The notes beneath the pieces are model-generated. The model worked only from the letters and a program-made list of their open reading frames with translations. It did no database searches and was not told the DNA's origin. Of a DNA stretch of 9,554 nucleotides, positions 1-5,553 are shown piece after piece. The stretch lies in contig JAZNBI010000097.1 in assembly GCA_045586995.1 (NCBI GenBank), forward strand, positions 1 to 9,554, given 5' to 3'. The DNA comes from JAZNBI01 sp045586995 (GTDB lineage Bacteria > Bacillota > Clostridia > Oscillospirales > CAG-272). The stretch's first letter is position 1; every line of letters begins with the position of its first letter. The translations under genes were made by a program, and so were the position numbers.

Positions 1-306
1 ATCAAAGAAAAAATCTATTACAGCAAATATACAATACAGAGCAATACCTACAAACAAAGGTATGGATAAAGTATTATATTCAAAAGCAGTTTTAAAATCA
101 AGATTTAAAATTGATATAAAAGCTCTTGTCATACCGCAGCCAAAGCAAGAAACTCCAAAAAAATTTTTTATAGGACATAAAGATACAGAAAAAATTTTCG
201 TTAATATAAACAGAAAAACAAAAAAGACAAACCCTACACCCAAAGAGTGTAAGGTATGTTTCTTTTTTTTGTAGATATTTTTAGTTTTACACCAACGGCT
301 GACCAT
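1..306 (-). CDS. DUF2752 family membrane protein, C-terminus cut by window edge
   Basis: This frame is open to the first base of the window, so 102 N-terminal residues are visible and the C-terminus is missing. The signature is CFGCGMTRA at residues 54-62, preceded by a Cys-Pro at 44-45 and followed by an LDFKTAFEYNTLSIP stretch. This matches the DUF2752 pattern of a CxxCGMTRA loop, then an AF.YN.L segment leading into a second helix. One membrane helix lies at about residues 22-41 and another at about 82-102. The N-terminus is strongly basic (KKKKH). I chose the ATG at 304-306, which overlaps the end of the TM2 gene by 20 bases with a weak GAG ribosome site; no other good start exists in frame. 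The gene is last in the visible operon with the two membrane-protein genes upstream. Function is unknown. DUF2752 proteins often neighbour TM2 proteins in Firmicutes, which supports the call. Confidence 0.8.
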   Translation of the reverse strand, partial: MVSRWCKTKNIYKKKKHTLHSLGVGFVFFVFLFILTKIFSVSLCPIKNFFGVSCFGCGMTRAFISILNLDFKTAFEYNTLSIPLFVGIALYCIFAVIDFFFD

Positions 307-736
307 AACTATCTCTAAATCCACCGGATAAAATTGAAATCAAATCAAATATTGTTCCAAAAGCGCAGAGTCCATATGTAAGGAGATGGAGAACACCGCT
401 ACCAACTTTTCCGACATACATTCTGTGAAGCCCACCAAAACCAAAAAAGCCAAGGATACATAAAATCAAGGCGACGGTTTTGCTTTTTCTGGGAGCACCG
501 TAAAATCCGCCGTTAACATTGGCGTTTGTGTTGGTATTAATACTATCGTTGCTATTGGTAATGTTAATTGTAGGTTGCGCGTTTGAAGATTGTTTTGCCT
601 CGTCAAGAACGTTGCCAAGGTCATTTTTACAATACATTCTTCCTTTTACTTCTACAAGGCAATCCTTACAAAACGGTTTGCCGCAGTATGCACACATGCC
701 TTGTGCATCAATTTCAGGGTGATTGGTACATTTCAT
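287..736 (-). CDS. Zinc-finger (B-box-like) and TM2 domain membrane protein
   Basis: 149 residues. The N-terminus holds a B-box-like zinc-binding pattern: C3, H6, C15, C18, C23, C26, C36 and D39, with the typical YCGKPFCKDC core. A low-complexity Asn/Thr/Ser linker follows at about 50-76. The TM2 domain occupies about 84-140, with two membrane helices (about 86-101 and 113-136). It shows the family signature GFGGLHRMYVGK, a Gly-rich second helix and the Asp in IFDLISI (D131). The start is firm: GGAGGAG lies 6 bases before the ATG. That ATG overlaps the TGA of the upstream gene (ATGA), so translation is probably coupled. The protein probably sits in the membrane with the zinc finger in the cytoplasm. 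Its role is not known; B-box plus TM2 fusions are common in Clostridia without an assigned function. Confidence 0.88.
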   Translation of the reverse strand: MKCTNHPEIDAQGMCAYCGKPFCKDCLVEVKGRMYCKNDLGNVLDEAKQSSNAQPTINITNSNDSINTNTNANVNGGFYGAPRKSKTVALILCILGFFGFGGLHRMYVGKVGSGVLHLLTYGLCAFGTIFDLISILSGGFRDSYGQPLV

Positions 737-1014
737 TTTTTATCTCCTCCATTATCAGATAAATAATCTTTTACTTTTAAAAATACTGATCGCGCTACAA
801 AAAGAACGGTTATTCCCACAACAACACAGCTAACAAAACCGCCAATTATTAAAGTCGGTATCATATTAGAAAAATTAAGGTTTTTAAAATCAAACAATGT
901 TGTATTGGAAGAACCGACTAAAAGAGCAATGCCAACCGTCAACACAACACAAATTACGGATAAAATAACCAACAACATAATTTGTGAAAAAAATGACTTG
1001 TTTTTCAAGTTCAT
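733..1014 (-). CDS. Small two-helix membrane protein, hypothetical
   Basis: 93 residues with two strong hydrophobic segments, about 9-34 and 51-77, joined by a polar loop containing NTTLFDFKNLNF. The short basic/polar tail ends KVKDYLSDNGGDKK. I do not recognise a family. It is the first gene of the operon and follows a consensus promoter. The start is slightly ambiguous: AGGAGG is only 2 bases from the ATG given here but 8 bases from an in-frame TTG two codons later, so the TTG at 1006-1008 may be the real start. The gene ends with an ATGA overlap into the TM2 gene, which indicates coupled expression. A membrane partner of the TM2 and DUF2752 proteins is an inference from position only. Confidence 0.75.
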   Translation of the reverse strand: MNLKNKSFFSQIMLLVILSVICVVLTVGIALLVGSSNTTLFDFKNLNFSNMIPTLIIGGFVSCVVVGITVLFVARSVFLKVKDYLSDNGGDKK

Positions 1015-1032
1015 CGCCTCCTATCATGACAC

Positions 1033-1061
1033 ATTATAACAAAAAAATACATAACTGTCAA
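1033..1061 (-). promoter_or_regulatory. Consensus sigma-A promoter of the TM2 operon
   Basis: On the minus strand TTGACA (1056-1061) and TATAAT (1033-1038) are separated by exactly 17 bases. This is a perfect match to the vegetative consensus. It lies about 20 bases upstream of the ribosome binding site of the 93-residue gene. Confidence 0.9.
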
Positions 1062-1079
1062 TAGAAAATAAAGATTTTA

Positions 1080-1161
1080 GTTAATGTTTTGAGATTTTAT
1101 ATTCTGTTAATGATAAGCTTATAGTGTTAAAATTAAATAAAGGTAGGTGTTAATGTTTTGA
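1080..1161 (+). repeat. Direct repeats of GTTAATG before and over the XRE start codon
   Basis: GTTAATGTTTTGA occurs twice without mismatch, at 1080-1092 and 1149-1161. A shorter copy, GTTAATG, lies between them at 1106-1112. The second full copy covers the TTG start codon of the helix-turn-helix gene. Repeated words in front of a small XRE repressor are often its own operator. That role is inferred; only the repeats are seen. A weak plus-strand promoter (TTGAGA at 1089-1094, GATAAG at 1112-1117) overlaps two of the copies. Confidence 0.5.
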
Positions 1162-1496
1162 ACTATGAATTATTGGGAAAGCATATAAGGAACCGAAGAA
1201 AAGAGAAAAAATACACATTAGAGCAATTAGCAGAAAAGCTTGACGTTTCAACTACTTTTATAGGACAAATAGAAAGAGCAAAGGGAATCCCTTCGCTCGA
1301 AACATTGATAAAAATTGCAAATATTCTTGAAATATCAATAGATAGCTTGCTTTTTGGAGATTTAAACAACAAATCCGGAAACAATCATTTTGTAAAAAGA
1401 ATTACAGAACTTACAGAAACATTTACCCCAAAAGAAAAGGACATACTATTAAAAAATATAGAATTATTTAAAGCTTTTAAAGAGAATGCAAAATAA
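1158..1496 (+). CDS. XRE-family helix-turn-helix transcriptional regulator
   Basis: 112 residues. The N-terminal HTH_3/Cro-C1 domain spans about 6-61: LGKHIRNRRKEKKYTLEQLAEKL, then the recognition helix VSTTFIGQIERAKGIPSLETLIKIANIL, then the closing DSLLFGD. The C-terminal 45 residues are polar and probably helical and may serve for dimerisation; no ligand domain is visible. The start is TTG at 1158-1160 with an AGGTAGGTG ribosome site about 8 bases upstream; no in-frame ATG is available. The gene diverges from the TM2 operon across about 140 bases, a usual layout for a local regulator. The repeated GTTAATG words there are its likely target (inference). Transcription ends at the terminator at 1624-1662. 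Confidence 0.88.
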   Translation: MNYELLGKHIRNRRKEKKYTLEQLAEKLDVSTTFIGQIERAKGIPSLETLIKIANILEISIDSLLFGDLNNKSGNNHFVKRITELTETFTPKEKDILLKNIELFKAFKENAK

Positions 1497-1504
1497 AAAA
1501 TATT

Positions 1505-1621
1505 TTGCAGGCAAGCAAATGCGCAAAAAAAGAGTATGAGCAAAAGCGTGATGTTCTTATCGGAGAAATCATAATTCGATTTGCTCATATCGCGCGGAAT
1601 TGCTCCGCAGTAAACAAATAA
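1505..1621 (+). pseudogene. Orphan C-terminal-like reading frame behind the XRE gene
   Basis: A plus-strand frame open from about 1481 to the TAA at 1619-1621 reads like a real protein tail: KKEYEQKRDVLIGEIIIRFAH and onward, ending in ARNCSAVNK. It has a charged helix followed by an amphipathic helix and stops just before the terminator. It has no convincing start or ribosome site (TTG at 1505 is the only standard one) and lies one frame off the XRE gene, directly after its stop. It could be the lost end of a longer protein joined to the regulator by a frameshift, a remnant of a neighbour, or chance. A 10-bp inverted repeat (TATGAGCAAA at 1535-1544 and its complement at 1580-1589) lies inside it. 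Confidence 0.3.
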
Positions 1622-1623
1622 TT

Positions 1624-1662
1624 AACCCCGACAGATTTTCTAAAAAGATCTGTCGGGGTTTT
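1624..1662 (+). terminator. Strong intrinsic terminator between convergent genes
   Basis: A perfect 13-bp stem pairs AACCCCGACAGAT (1624-1636) with its complement (1648-1660) around an 11-base loop and ends in TTTT. It closes transcription of the XRE gene. The minus-strand gene ending at 1671 converges on it; in that direction the T-run is weaker. Confidence 0.85.
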
Positions 1663-1670
1663 CGCCACCT

Positions 1671-1973
1671 TTAGTCATTCATTTTAATTAAAAGACTTGC
1701 ATTAATTTCAAAAATTGTTTTTCCTTCTTCAGATTCAATATCCCATGGCTGCTCTGTATCCACAATGTAAGAATTAGCTTTTTTCTCTACAATTACACAT
1801 CCGATAAAGCAATCTTTGGGAAAGATATTTTTAAAATTCTCGCTTGATACAACCGGCCATTTTTCGATAATCCTATGTTTACGATCATAGGCATCCATGA
1901 ATTCACACAATACAAATTCCGGATAAGCACTATCATCTACTAAACGTGTGGCTGTAGCCTTAATATAGAACAT
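1671..1973 (-). CDS. Small hypothetical protein
   Basis: 100 residues, soluble, acidic, with no membrane helix or signal peptide. I recognise no domain. The sequence alternates beta-strand-like stretches (FVLCEFMDAYDRKHRIIEKWPVV, CFIGCVIVEKKANSYIVDT), which suggests a small beta-rich fold. The coding character is good: one uninterrupted frame with ordinary codon use. The ATG at 1971-1973 has AAGG directly against it and a further AAGAAG about 10 bases upstream, so the ribosome site is mediocre. It is the only gene between the XRE terminator and the MITE-like element and appears to be transcribed alone, perhaps from the weak promoter at 2215-2243. No function can be proposed. Confidence 0.65.
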   Translation of the reverse strand: MFYIKATATRLVDDSAYPEFVLCEFMDAYDRKHRIIEKWPVVSSENFKNIFPKDCFIGCVIVEKKANSYIVDTEQPWDIESEEGKTIFEINASLLIKMND

Positions 1974-2065
1974 CCTTAATTACTTCTTTCGCTTTATCGC
2001 CAGTTTCGCCTTTGTATTACAAAGGCACAGGGCTAAGCCCATACCCCTAAAGTTGCACACGTGTC

Positions 2066-2204
2066 AAGGCTCCCTCCGGGAGGGAGCTGGCGCCGTAGGC
2101 GACTGAGGGAGATTGCGTTACAATGAGATTAGCACAAAACTAAAATCACGCGGGCTCCTTCCGTCACGCTTCGCGTGCCACCTTCCTCCCGGAGGAAGGC
2201 TTTT
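2066..2204. mobile_element. MITE-like palindromic element with imperfect terminal inverted repeats
   Basis: The two ends are imperfect inverted copies of each other. The left end starts AAGGCTCCCTCCGGGAGGGAG, and the right end read on the other strand starts AAGCCTTCCTCCGGGAGGAAG. Each end holds two nested hairpins: at 2069-2087 and 2092-2100 on the left, and at 2181-2199 and 2165-2177 on the right. The centre (about 2110-2155) is AT-richer and unstructured. At about 139 bp, with no coding capacity and palindromic GC-rich ends, it fits a non-autonomous repeat of the MITE/REP type. From memory, very similar sequences recur in gut Clostridia genomes; I cannot verify this here. No clear target-site duplication is visible. 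Confidence 0.65.
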
Positions 2205-2214
2205 CGTTAGCATC

Positions 2215-2243
2215 ATTATAACACAAATCGGCAGAAGAAACAA
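2215..2243 (-). promoter_or_regulatory. Possible sigma-A promoter just outside the MITE-like element
   Basis: On the minus strand TTGTTT (2238-2243) and a perfect TATAAT (2215-2220) are 17 bases apart. It could drive the 100-residue gene by reading through the element. The -35 box is weak and lies within a hairpin loop. Confidence 0.35.
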
Positions 2244-2262
2244 TCCTTCTGCCGAAATTTTT
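2228..2262. terminator. Likely intrinsic terminator after the SMP-30 gene
   Basis: A 10-bp stem pairs TCGGCAGAAG (2228-2237) with CTTCTGCCGA (2246-2255). It is followed by AATTTTTG on the plus strand and by a weaker T-rich TTTGTGTT on the minus strand. It lies 87 bases past the stop of the minus-strand SMP-30 gene, so it probably ends that transcript despite the weaker T-run. Confidence 0.55.
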
Positions 2263-2341
2263 GTGACCGCAAATTCTCCGTTTAAGACAACAGAGAATAG
2301 CTCGTACTCCTTTTTTGCGCGCGTTGCCGTGCAAATGATAT

Positions 2342-3184
2342 CTAGCCAAACAGATAGGGCTTTCTTCCGCAGATGCCGGTCTTATGAATGTACGTAAATC
2401 CCGCGTTAGGGTCATCGGATACGTTATACGTTCCGGTCACTATTGCAAGATACTCCATATTATCGCCCGCAAAGGCACAGCTTGCGGGCGATTTCGCCGG
2501 TGTTTCGATGAACGACTTTATTTCAAAGGACTTGGTATCAACAACGGCGATGTGCTTTTGATGCATGCAGGCAACGAGTAAATTATTGTTATTATCTACC
2601 GTCATACCGTCTACGCCGATCATCGAAACAGACCTTCCGGTATATTCGATGTCGCCAGTCGCTTTATCGAACGAATATTCCTTTACAAGAGAGGTATCGC
2701 TGTCGGTGTGATAAAGGTATTTTTCGTCAATTGACCAATCAAAGCCGTTTGAAATGCGAAGCCCGTCAAGAAGGATCCGCACGTTTTTGTCTTTGTCTAT
2801 ACTGTAAAGTTTACCGTCGACGTCATCTGAAACGCCGACTCTTTTTCTTGATTGCGTTCCGATATAATATCTGCCGTCGGGGCCGACCTTGGCGTCGTTG
2901 CCGTACTGTATTTGATATTTAGAGGTGTCATATAGGGGCTTTTCGGTTCCGTCGGGCTCAAGATAAAAAGCGCCGTCCCATCTTGAAACGATCATTCGGT
3001 ATTCTTTATCGAACGATATGGCGCACGCCGATTTATCTACTTTATAAACGCGCAAATCTTTTGTCTTGATATCCAATGAAAGAATTTCCTGCTCAAAGCC
3101 GTTTACAAAATAAAGCCGTTTATCTTTTTCGTTCCAGATAGGAGATTCTCCTATAACGCAACGTTTTTGGCAAATACATTCCAC
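2342..3184 (-). CDS. SMP-30/gluconolactonase/LRE-family hydrolase
   Basis: 280 residues with the chosen start, the usual length for this six-bladed beta-propeller family. Members are metal-dependent lactonases that open sugar lactones such as gluconolactone; the substrate here is unknown. Family motifs appear in order: GESPIW (metal ligand E13), YGNDAKVGPDGRYYIGT (N96/D97), ISNGFDWSIDEKYLYHTDS (ligand N146), VDGMTVD (ligand D192), SCAFAGDNMEYLAIVT near the end, and the closing AGFTYIHKTG...KPYLFG. No signal peptide is present, so the enzyme is cytoplasmic. The start is the GTG at 3182-3184, 8 bases after GGAGG (3193-3197); a GTG seven codons further upstream has no ribosome site. The gene follows the DHH-like gene by 39 bases on the same strand and could be co-transcribed with it, though its metabolic role does not obviously fit there. 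Confidence 0.9.
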   Translation of the reverse strand: MECICQKRCVIGESPIWNEKDKRLYFVNGFEQEILSLDIKTKDLRVYKVDKSACAISFDKEYRMIVSRWDGAFYLEPDGTEKPLYDTSKYQIQYGNDAKVGPDGRYYIGTQSRKRVGVSDDVDGKLYSIDKDKNVRILLDGLRISNGFDWSIDEKYLYHTDSDTSLVKEYSFDKATGDIEYTGRSVSMIGVDGMTVDNNNNLLVACMHQKHIAVVDTKSFEIKSFIETPAKSPASCAFAGDNMEYLAIVTGTYNVSDDPNAGFTYIHKTGICGRKPYLFG

Positions 3185-3210
3185 AAGTATTTCCTCCGTG
3201 TTCACGTAAA

Positions 3211-3237
3211 ATTATAAATATAATTATTCGCCGTCAA
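3211..3237 (-). promoter_or_regulatory. Weak promoter candidate for the SMP-30 gene
   Basis: TTGACG (3232-3237) and TATAAT (3211-3216) lie on the minus strand, but the 15-base spacer is shorter than the optimum of 17. The -35 box sits in the last codons of the DHH-like gene. The SMP-30 gene may have its own start or depend on read-through. Confidence 0.3.
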
Positions 3238-4330
3238 CATCAGACGTTGTCAATATAACGTCTTGATATCCGTTCGGCATACACCTGTTTATATACAGCA
3301 CGGACGGTTCTTCAAGCGTATACTCTATATTACTGCCGCTGGTCATAGCCCACGAAAGCGGGTTTTTCTTTATAAATTCATCAAAAGAAGTATTGGTAAT
3401 ATTTATTTTGCTTCCTGTAAAATCATGCTTCGTAAACTTAAAATATCTTAACTTCTCCCAGCACTTCCATTTGCCGAGATCATAATTCCACGTTGTCATA
3501 TTACCGATAAGCGACAAAAATTTTTCAATTCGTTCTTTGGCGTCTAAATTTATAAAGCAAAGACCGGAGTTATCAGGAATTAAATTATAGGGCGAGCCGT
3601 CGTTAGATGATATTTTCAATCTGTCGCCTCGTTCTCTTTTAACGGTGATTTCATCTCTTTGCTTAAAGAAATCATGCATCGTATTCATAAGAGTAAATAC
3701 AGAATACGTATCGTTTTCAAAAATGTTTTTAAGAGGATTCCAATCTTCGTTTATTCTTAAATAAGAAAGCCAATTCAATACATTTTCCGGGTAAGAAAAC
3801 AGAACGTTAAATACTCCGTCGGTAAAGAATAAGGGCGGTATTGCGGAATTTGGAATGGTGATCGTTTTTCCGTGTTTATATTCATCATAAGCGATAATAC
3901 TTGCAAGCATATGTATTGACGCAAGAGGATATTTTAGTCTAAAATTGCTCTTTCCGTCATAGTTTCTGAAATTGTTTGGTTGAATACAGGAATCAAAATT
4001 AGACCAATTCGAAGGTAATTGCTTTTTGTTCCATTGTACCATGTGATGACCAAGACTTTTGATTTCTTTCCTGAATATTTCTCCGTCAAGAAATACGATA
4101 TCGTCGCCTAAACAGTCGTTGCTGATAACAGCGACCTTATCATCGTAAAATCCAACGACCTCCCAATTCTTGAAAAACGCCATAAACAATCCGCACAGCA
4201 ATCCATCACTATCCGGGCTTAAAACGCATTTTTTATCTCTTTCAACTATCCAAGGATAAGTTTCCAGTAACCAATCGTAATCCAATTTATCATTTTGATT
4301 TTCTAATAATTTTTCGATATTGGACGGCAT
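3224..4330 (-). CDS. Hypothetical protein with DHH-phosphoesterase-like motifs
   Basis: 368 residues, soluble, with no membrane segment. I do not recognise a named family, but the N-terminal 120 residues follow the order of DHH-superfamily phosphoesterase motifs. LSPDSDGLLCGLF (D40, D42, G43) resembles motif I. IVFLDGE (D82) resembles motif II. SLGHHMVQW (H95, H96) resembles the DHH motif III, with Gly in place of Asp. NFDSCIQPN (D113) may supply a further acid. If real, it would be a metal-dependent phosphodiesterase or exonuclease-like protein with an altered DHH box. The C-terminal 250 residues are aromatic-rich and show no known domain. The start is firm: GAGGAGG lies 10 bases before the ATG. 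The methyltransferase stop is 2 bases upstream, so translation is likely coupled and the two proteins probably act together. Assignment to a defence or modification system is an inference from this pairing. Confidence 0.75.
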   Translation of the reverse strand: MPSNIEKLLENQNDKLDYDWLLETYPWIVERDKKCVLSPDSDGLLCGLFMAFFKNWEVVGFYDDKVAVISNDCLGDDIVFLDGEIFRKEIKSLGHHMVQWNKKQLPSNWSNFDSCIQPNNFRNYDGKSNFRLKYPLASIHMLASIIAYDEYKHGKTITIPNSAIPPLFFTDGVFNVLFSYPENVLNWLSYLRINEDWNPLKNIFENDTYSVFTLMNTMHDFFKQRDEITVKRERGDRLKISSNDGSPYNLIPDNSGLCFINLDAKERIEKFLSLIGNMTTWNYDLGKWKCWEKLRYFKFTKHDFTGSKINITNTSFDEFIKKNPLSWAMTSGSNIEYTLEEPSVLYINRCMPNGYQDVILTTSDVDGE

Positions 4331-4332
4331 GG

Positions 4333-5139
4333 TTAGGTTTCCTCCTCAATTCTTTGTTGAGCCAAATTGCAATATTCTTTTGAAATATCGATTCCGATAT
4401 ACTGTCTACCTAATTTTTTTGCCATAACGGCGGTTGATCCGCAACCGACAAAAGGGTCTAAAACTATTCCGTTTTCAGGGCAAAAGCACGTGATAAAATC
4501 GTATGGTATTTTGTCGGGGAAGACAGCGGGGTGTTTCCGTTTGAGCGGATTTTTGTCGCCTGCCATCATATAATCCCATACGGTCCCGCGACACTTGGTA
4601 GGATTTATTGCTCTTCTAACGGTATTTGTTGTCGTGCCGTCGGTCCTTCTGTTTCCACTTCCGGTCATAACCTTACCGCCGTGTTTTGATGGAATTTTAA
4701 GCGGTTCTTTATTAAAATAAGCGGGCTTTGCGCCTTTCATAAAAATTGGCATGTATTCATGGTCAACTCTAAATCTATATTTCCACCAAGCGCCTTCGGT
4801 GCCGTTTTTATGATATATTACGGTTTCAAACAAACGAAATCCAATATTATCACACCAATCTACTATGGTTCTGAAGGATGTGAGAGTTTTGGCATAATTA
4901 TGCGTAGAGTCCTGTATAACCATAGCAACGATACCGCCGTCTTTCAGAATTCTGTATAATTCTGTTCCTATTGCATGTAAGTTAAGTGAAAATCCGTTGT
5001 AATTTCTAATATCATCGTACGGCGGAGATGTTACAACGAGATCGATTGAATTATCGGGAAAATTTTTTAATATTTCCGAAGAATCGCCGCAAATAAATTT
5101 GTTTATATTTTCTTTTAAAAAAGTGTATTGAATATCCAT
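4333..5139 (-). CDS. Beta-class site-specific DNA methyltransferase (N4-cytosine or N6-adenine)
   Basis: 268 residues. It transfers methyl from S-adenosylmethionine to an exocyclic amino group in DNA. Catalytic motif IV is TSPPYDD at 37-43. SAM-binding motif I, VLDPFVGCGST, is at 226-236, followed by QYIGIDIS. Motif IV before motif I defines the beta class, and SPPY favours m4C over m6A without proving it. The middle part (about 105-215, with WWKYRFRVDHEY and a Gly/Thr-rich loop) probably holds target recognition. The start is the ATG at 5137-5139 with AAGGA 5 bases upstream. The frame stays open upstream to 5508, but that stretch runs through a long terminator hairpin and has no motif, so it is not coding. 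The gene couples to the DHH-like gene 2 bases downstream. No recognisable restriction endonuclease is present. Confidence 0.93.
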   Translation of the reverse strand: MDIQYTFLKENINKFICGDSSEILKNFPDNSIDLVVTSPPYDDIRNYNGFSLNLHAIGTELYRILKDGGIVAMVIQDSTHNYAKTLTSFRTIVDWCDNIGFRLFETVIYHKNGTEGAWWKYRFRVDHEYMPIFMKGAKPAYFNKEPLKIPSKHGGKVMTGSGNRRTDGTTTNTVRRAINPTKCRGTVWDYMMAGDKNPLKRKHPAVFPDKIPYDFITCFCPENGIVLDPFVGCGSTAVMAKKLGRQYIGIDISKEYCNLAQQRIEEET

Positions 5140-5259
5140 ATCAATCCTTGCTATCCAAAGTTTATATTCGTTTCCTGTGCATAGGCAACTATTTTTGGAT
5201 TGCCCCCAATCAGATGTTTTTCGATATAAAGATATACCATTATACTTATAACTAATTAT

Positions 5260-5288
5260 ATAATAACATATATTTACTTGTTTGTAAA
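5260..5288 (-). promoter_or_regulatory. Probable sigma-A promoter of the methyltransferase gene
   Basis: TTTACA (5283-5288) and TATTAT (5260-5265) are 17 bases apart on the minus strand, each box one base off consensus. Transcription from here would give a leader of about 115 bases. It lies downstream of the long terminator, which would separate this operon from the 142-residue gene. A second TATAAT occurs nearer the gene but lacks a -35 box. Confidence 0.55.
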
Positions 5289-5360
5289 GAAGTTTAAAAG
5301 ACATTTTATTATTGTTGATGTTTTGCGAAAAGCCCGCGCCTTCGTCGATCGAGTTCAAAT

Positions 5361-5418
5361 CTCTTTGCAAAAAAAGCAGAGGATAGCTTTTGCTATCCTC
5401 TGCTTTTTTGCGAAAGAG
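5361..5418. terminator. Long near-perfect palindromic bidirectional terminator
   Basis: An 18-bp perfect stem (5370-5387 with 5392-5409, TTTT loop) is extended by an imperfect CTCTTTGC/GCGAAAGAG arm to about 27 paired positions. The core is GCAGAGGATAGC flanked by runs of A on one side and T on the other, so it can terminate on both strands. On the minus strand it closes the 142-residue gene. Confidence 0.85.
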
Positions 5419-5436
5419 CAGTGAAAAGGTGTATAA

Positions 5437-5553
5437 ATGCAGGTAAGAACAGTAAAAAGTACACCAAGTATAGTTAGCAAGTTGGACTTTATATGTTTGA
5501 ACTCTCATGTCAAATCAAGAGAAGTAAATCCTAAAGCGTTAAGCTTCTTTTGA
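5437..5553 (+). pseudogene. Remnant resembling the N-terminus of a large serine recombinase
   Basis: A plus-strand frame opens with ATG at 5437, with AAAAGGTG as ribosome site 5 bases before it. Its first 17 residues, MQVRTVKSTPSIVSKLD, resemble the leader that precedes RVCAYARVSTDSE in many Clostridia large serine recombinases. The resolvase signature itself is absent: after SKL the sequence changes character, then overlaps the 142-residue gene on the other strand and stops at 5551-5553. I read this as a recombinase start left behind when an element excised or was truncated at about 5486. The family match is from memory of such leaders, not from a search, so it may be coincidence. Confidence 0.4.

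Larger units (their letters stand above)
1974..2341. other. Intergenic stretch with hairpins and a mobile repeat, no gene
   Basis: This stretch holds a perfect 8-bp hairpin GCCTTTGT/ACAAAGGC (2008-2026), a short GGGC/GCCC hairpin (2031-2040), the MITE-like element (2066-2204), a weak promoter and a terminator-like hairpin. Short frames across it have no ribosome sites and run through the palindromes, so I call no gene. Confidence 0.6.
5140..5504. other. Non-coding junction between the 142-residue gene and the methyltransferase
   Basis: The stretch contains, from low to high coordinate, the methyltransferase leader and promoter, a tRNA-arm-like sequence, a long palindromic terminator and a recombinase-like start on the plus strand. 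It probably marks where a mobile element was inserted or lost. The open minus-strand frame across it is fortuitous. Confidence 0.55.

Noticed and set aside
62..274. A plus-strand frame of 70 codons at the window start.
   Set aside because: The opposite strand carries a clear DUF2752 signature over the same bases.
1385..1588. A minus-strand frame of 67 codons with a hydrophobic stretch.
   Set aside because: It is antisense to the XRE gene and to the orphan tail, and has no ribosome site.
2207..2341. In-frame continuation of the SMP-30 gene past its TAG stop.
   Set aside because: The protein already ends with the family's usual C-terminus (KPYLFG); the continuation crosses a terminator hairpin and enters the MITE-like element.
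5140..5508. An N-terminal extension of the methyltransferase of about 123 residues, with an ATG overlapping the stop of the 142-residue gene.
   Set aside because: It runs through an 18-bp terminator stem, has no domain motif, lies antisense to the recombinase-like start, and a good ribosome site precedes the ATG at 5139.
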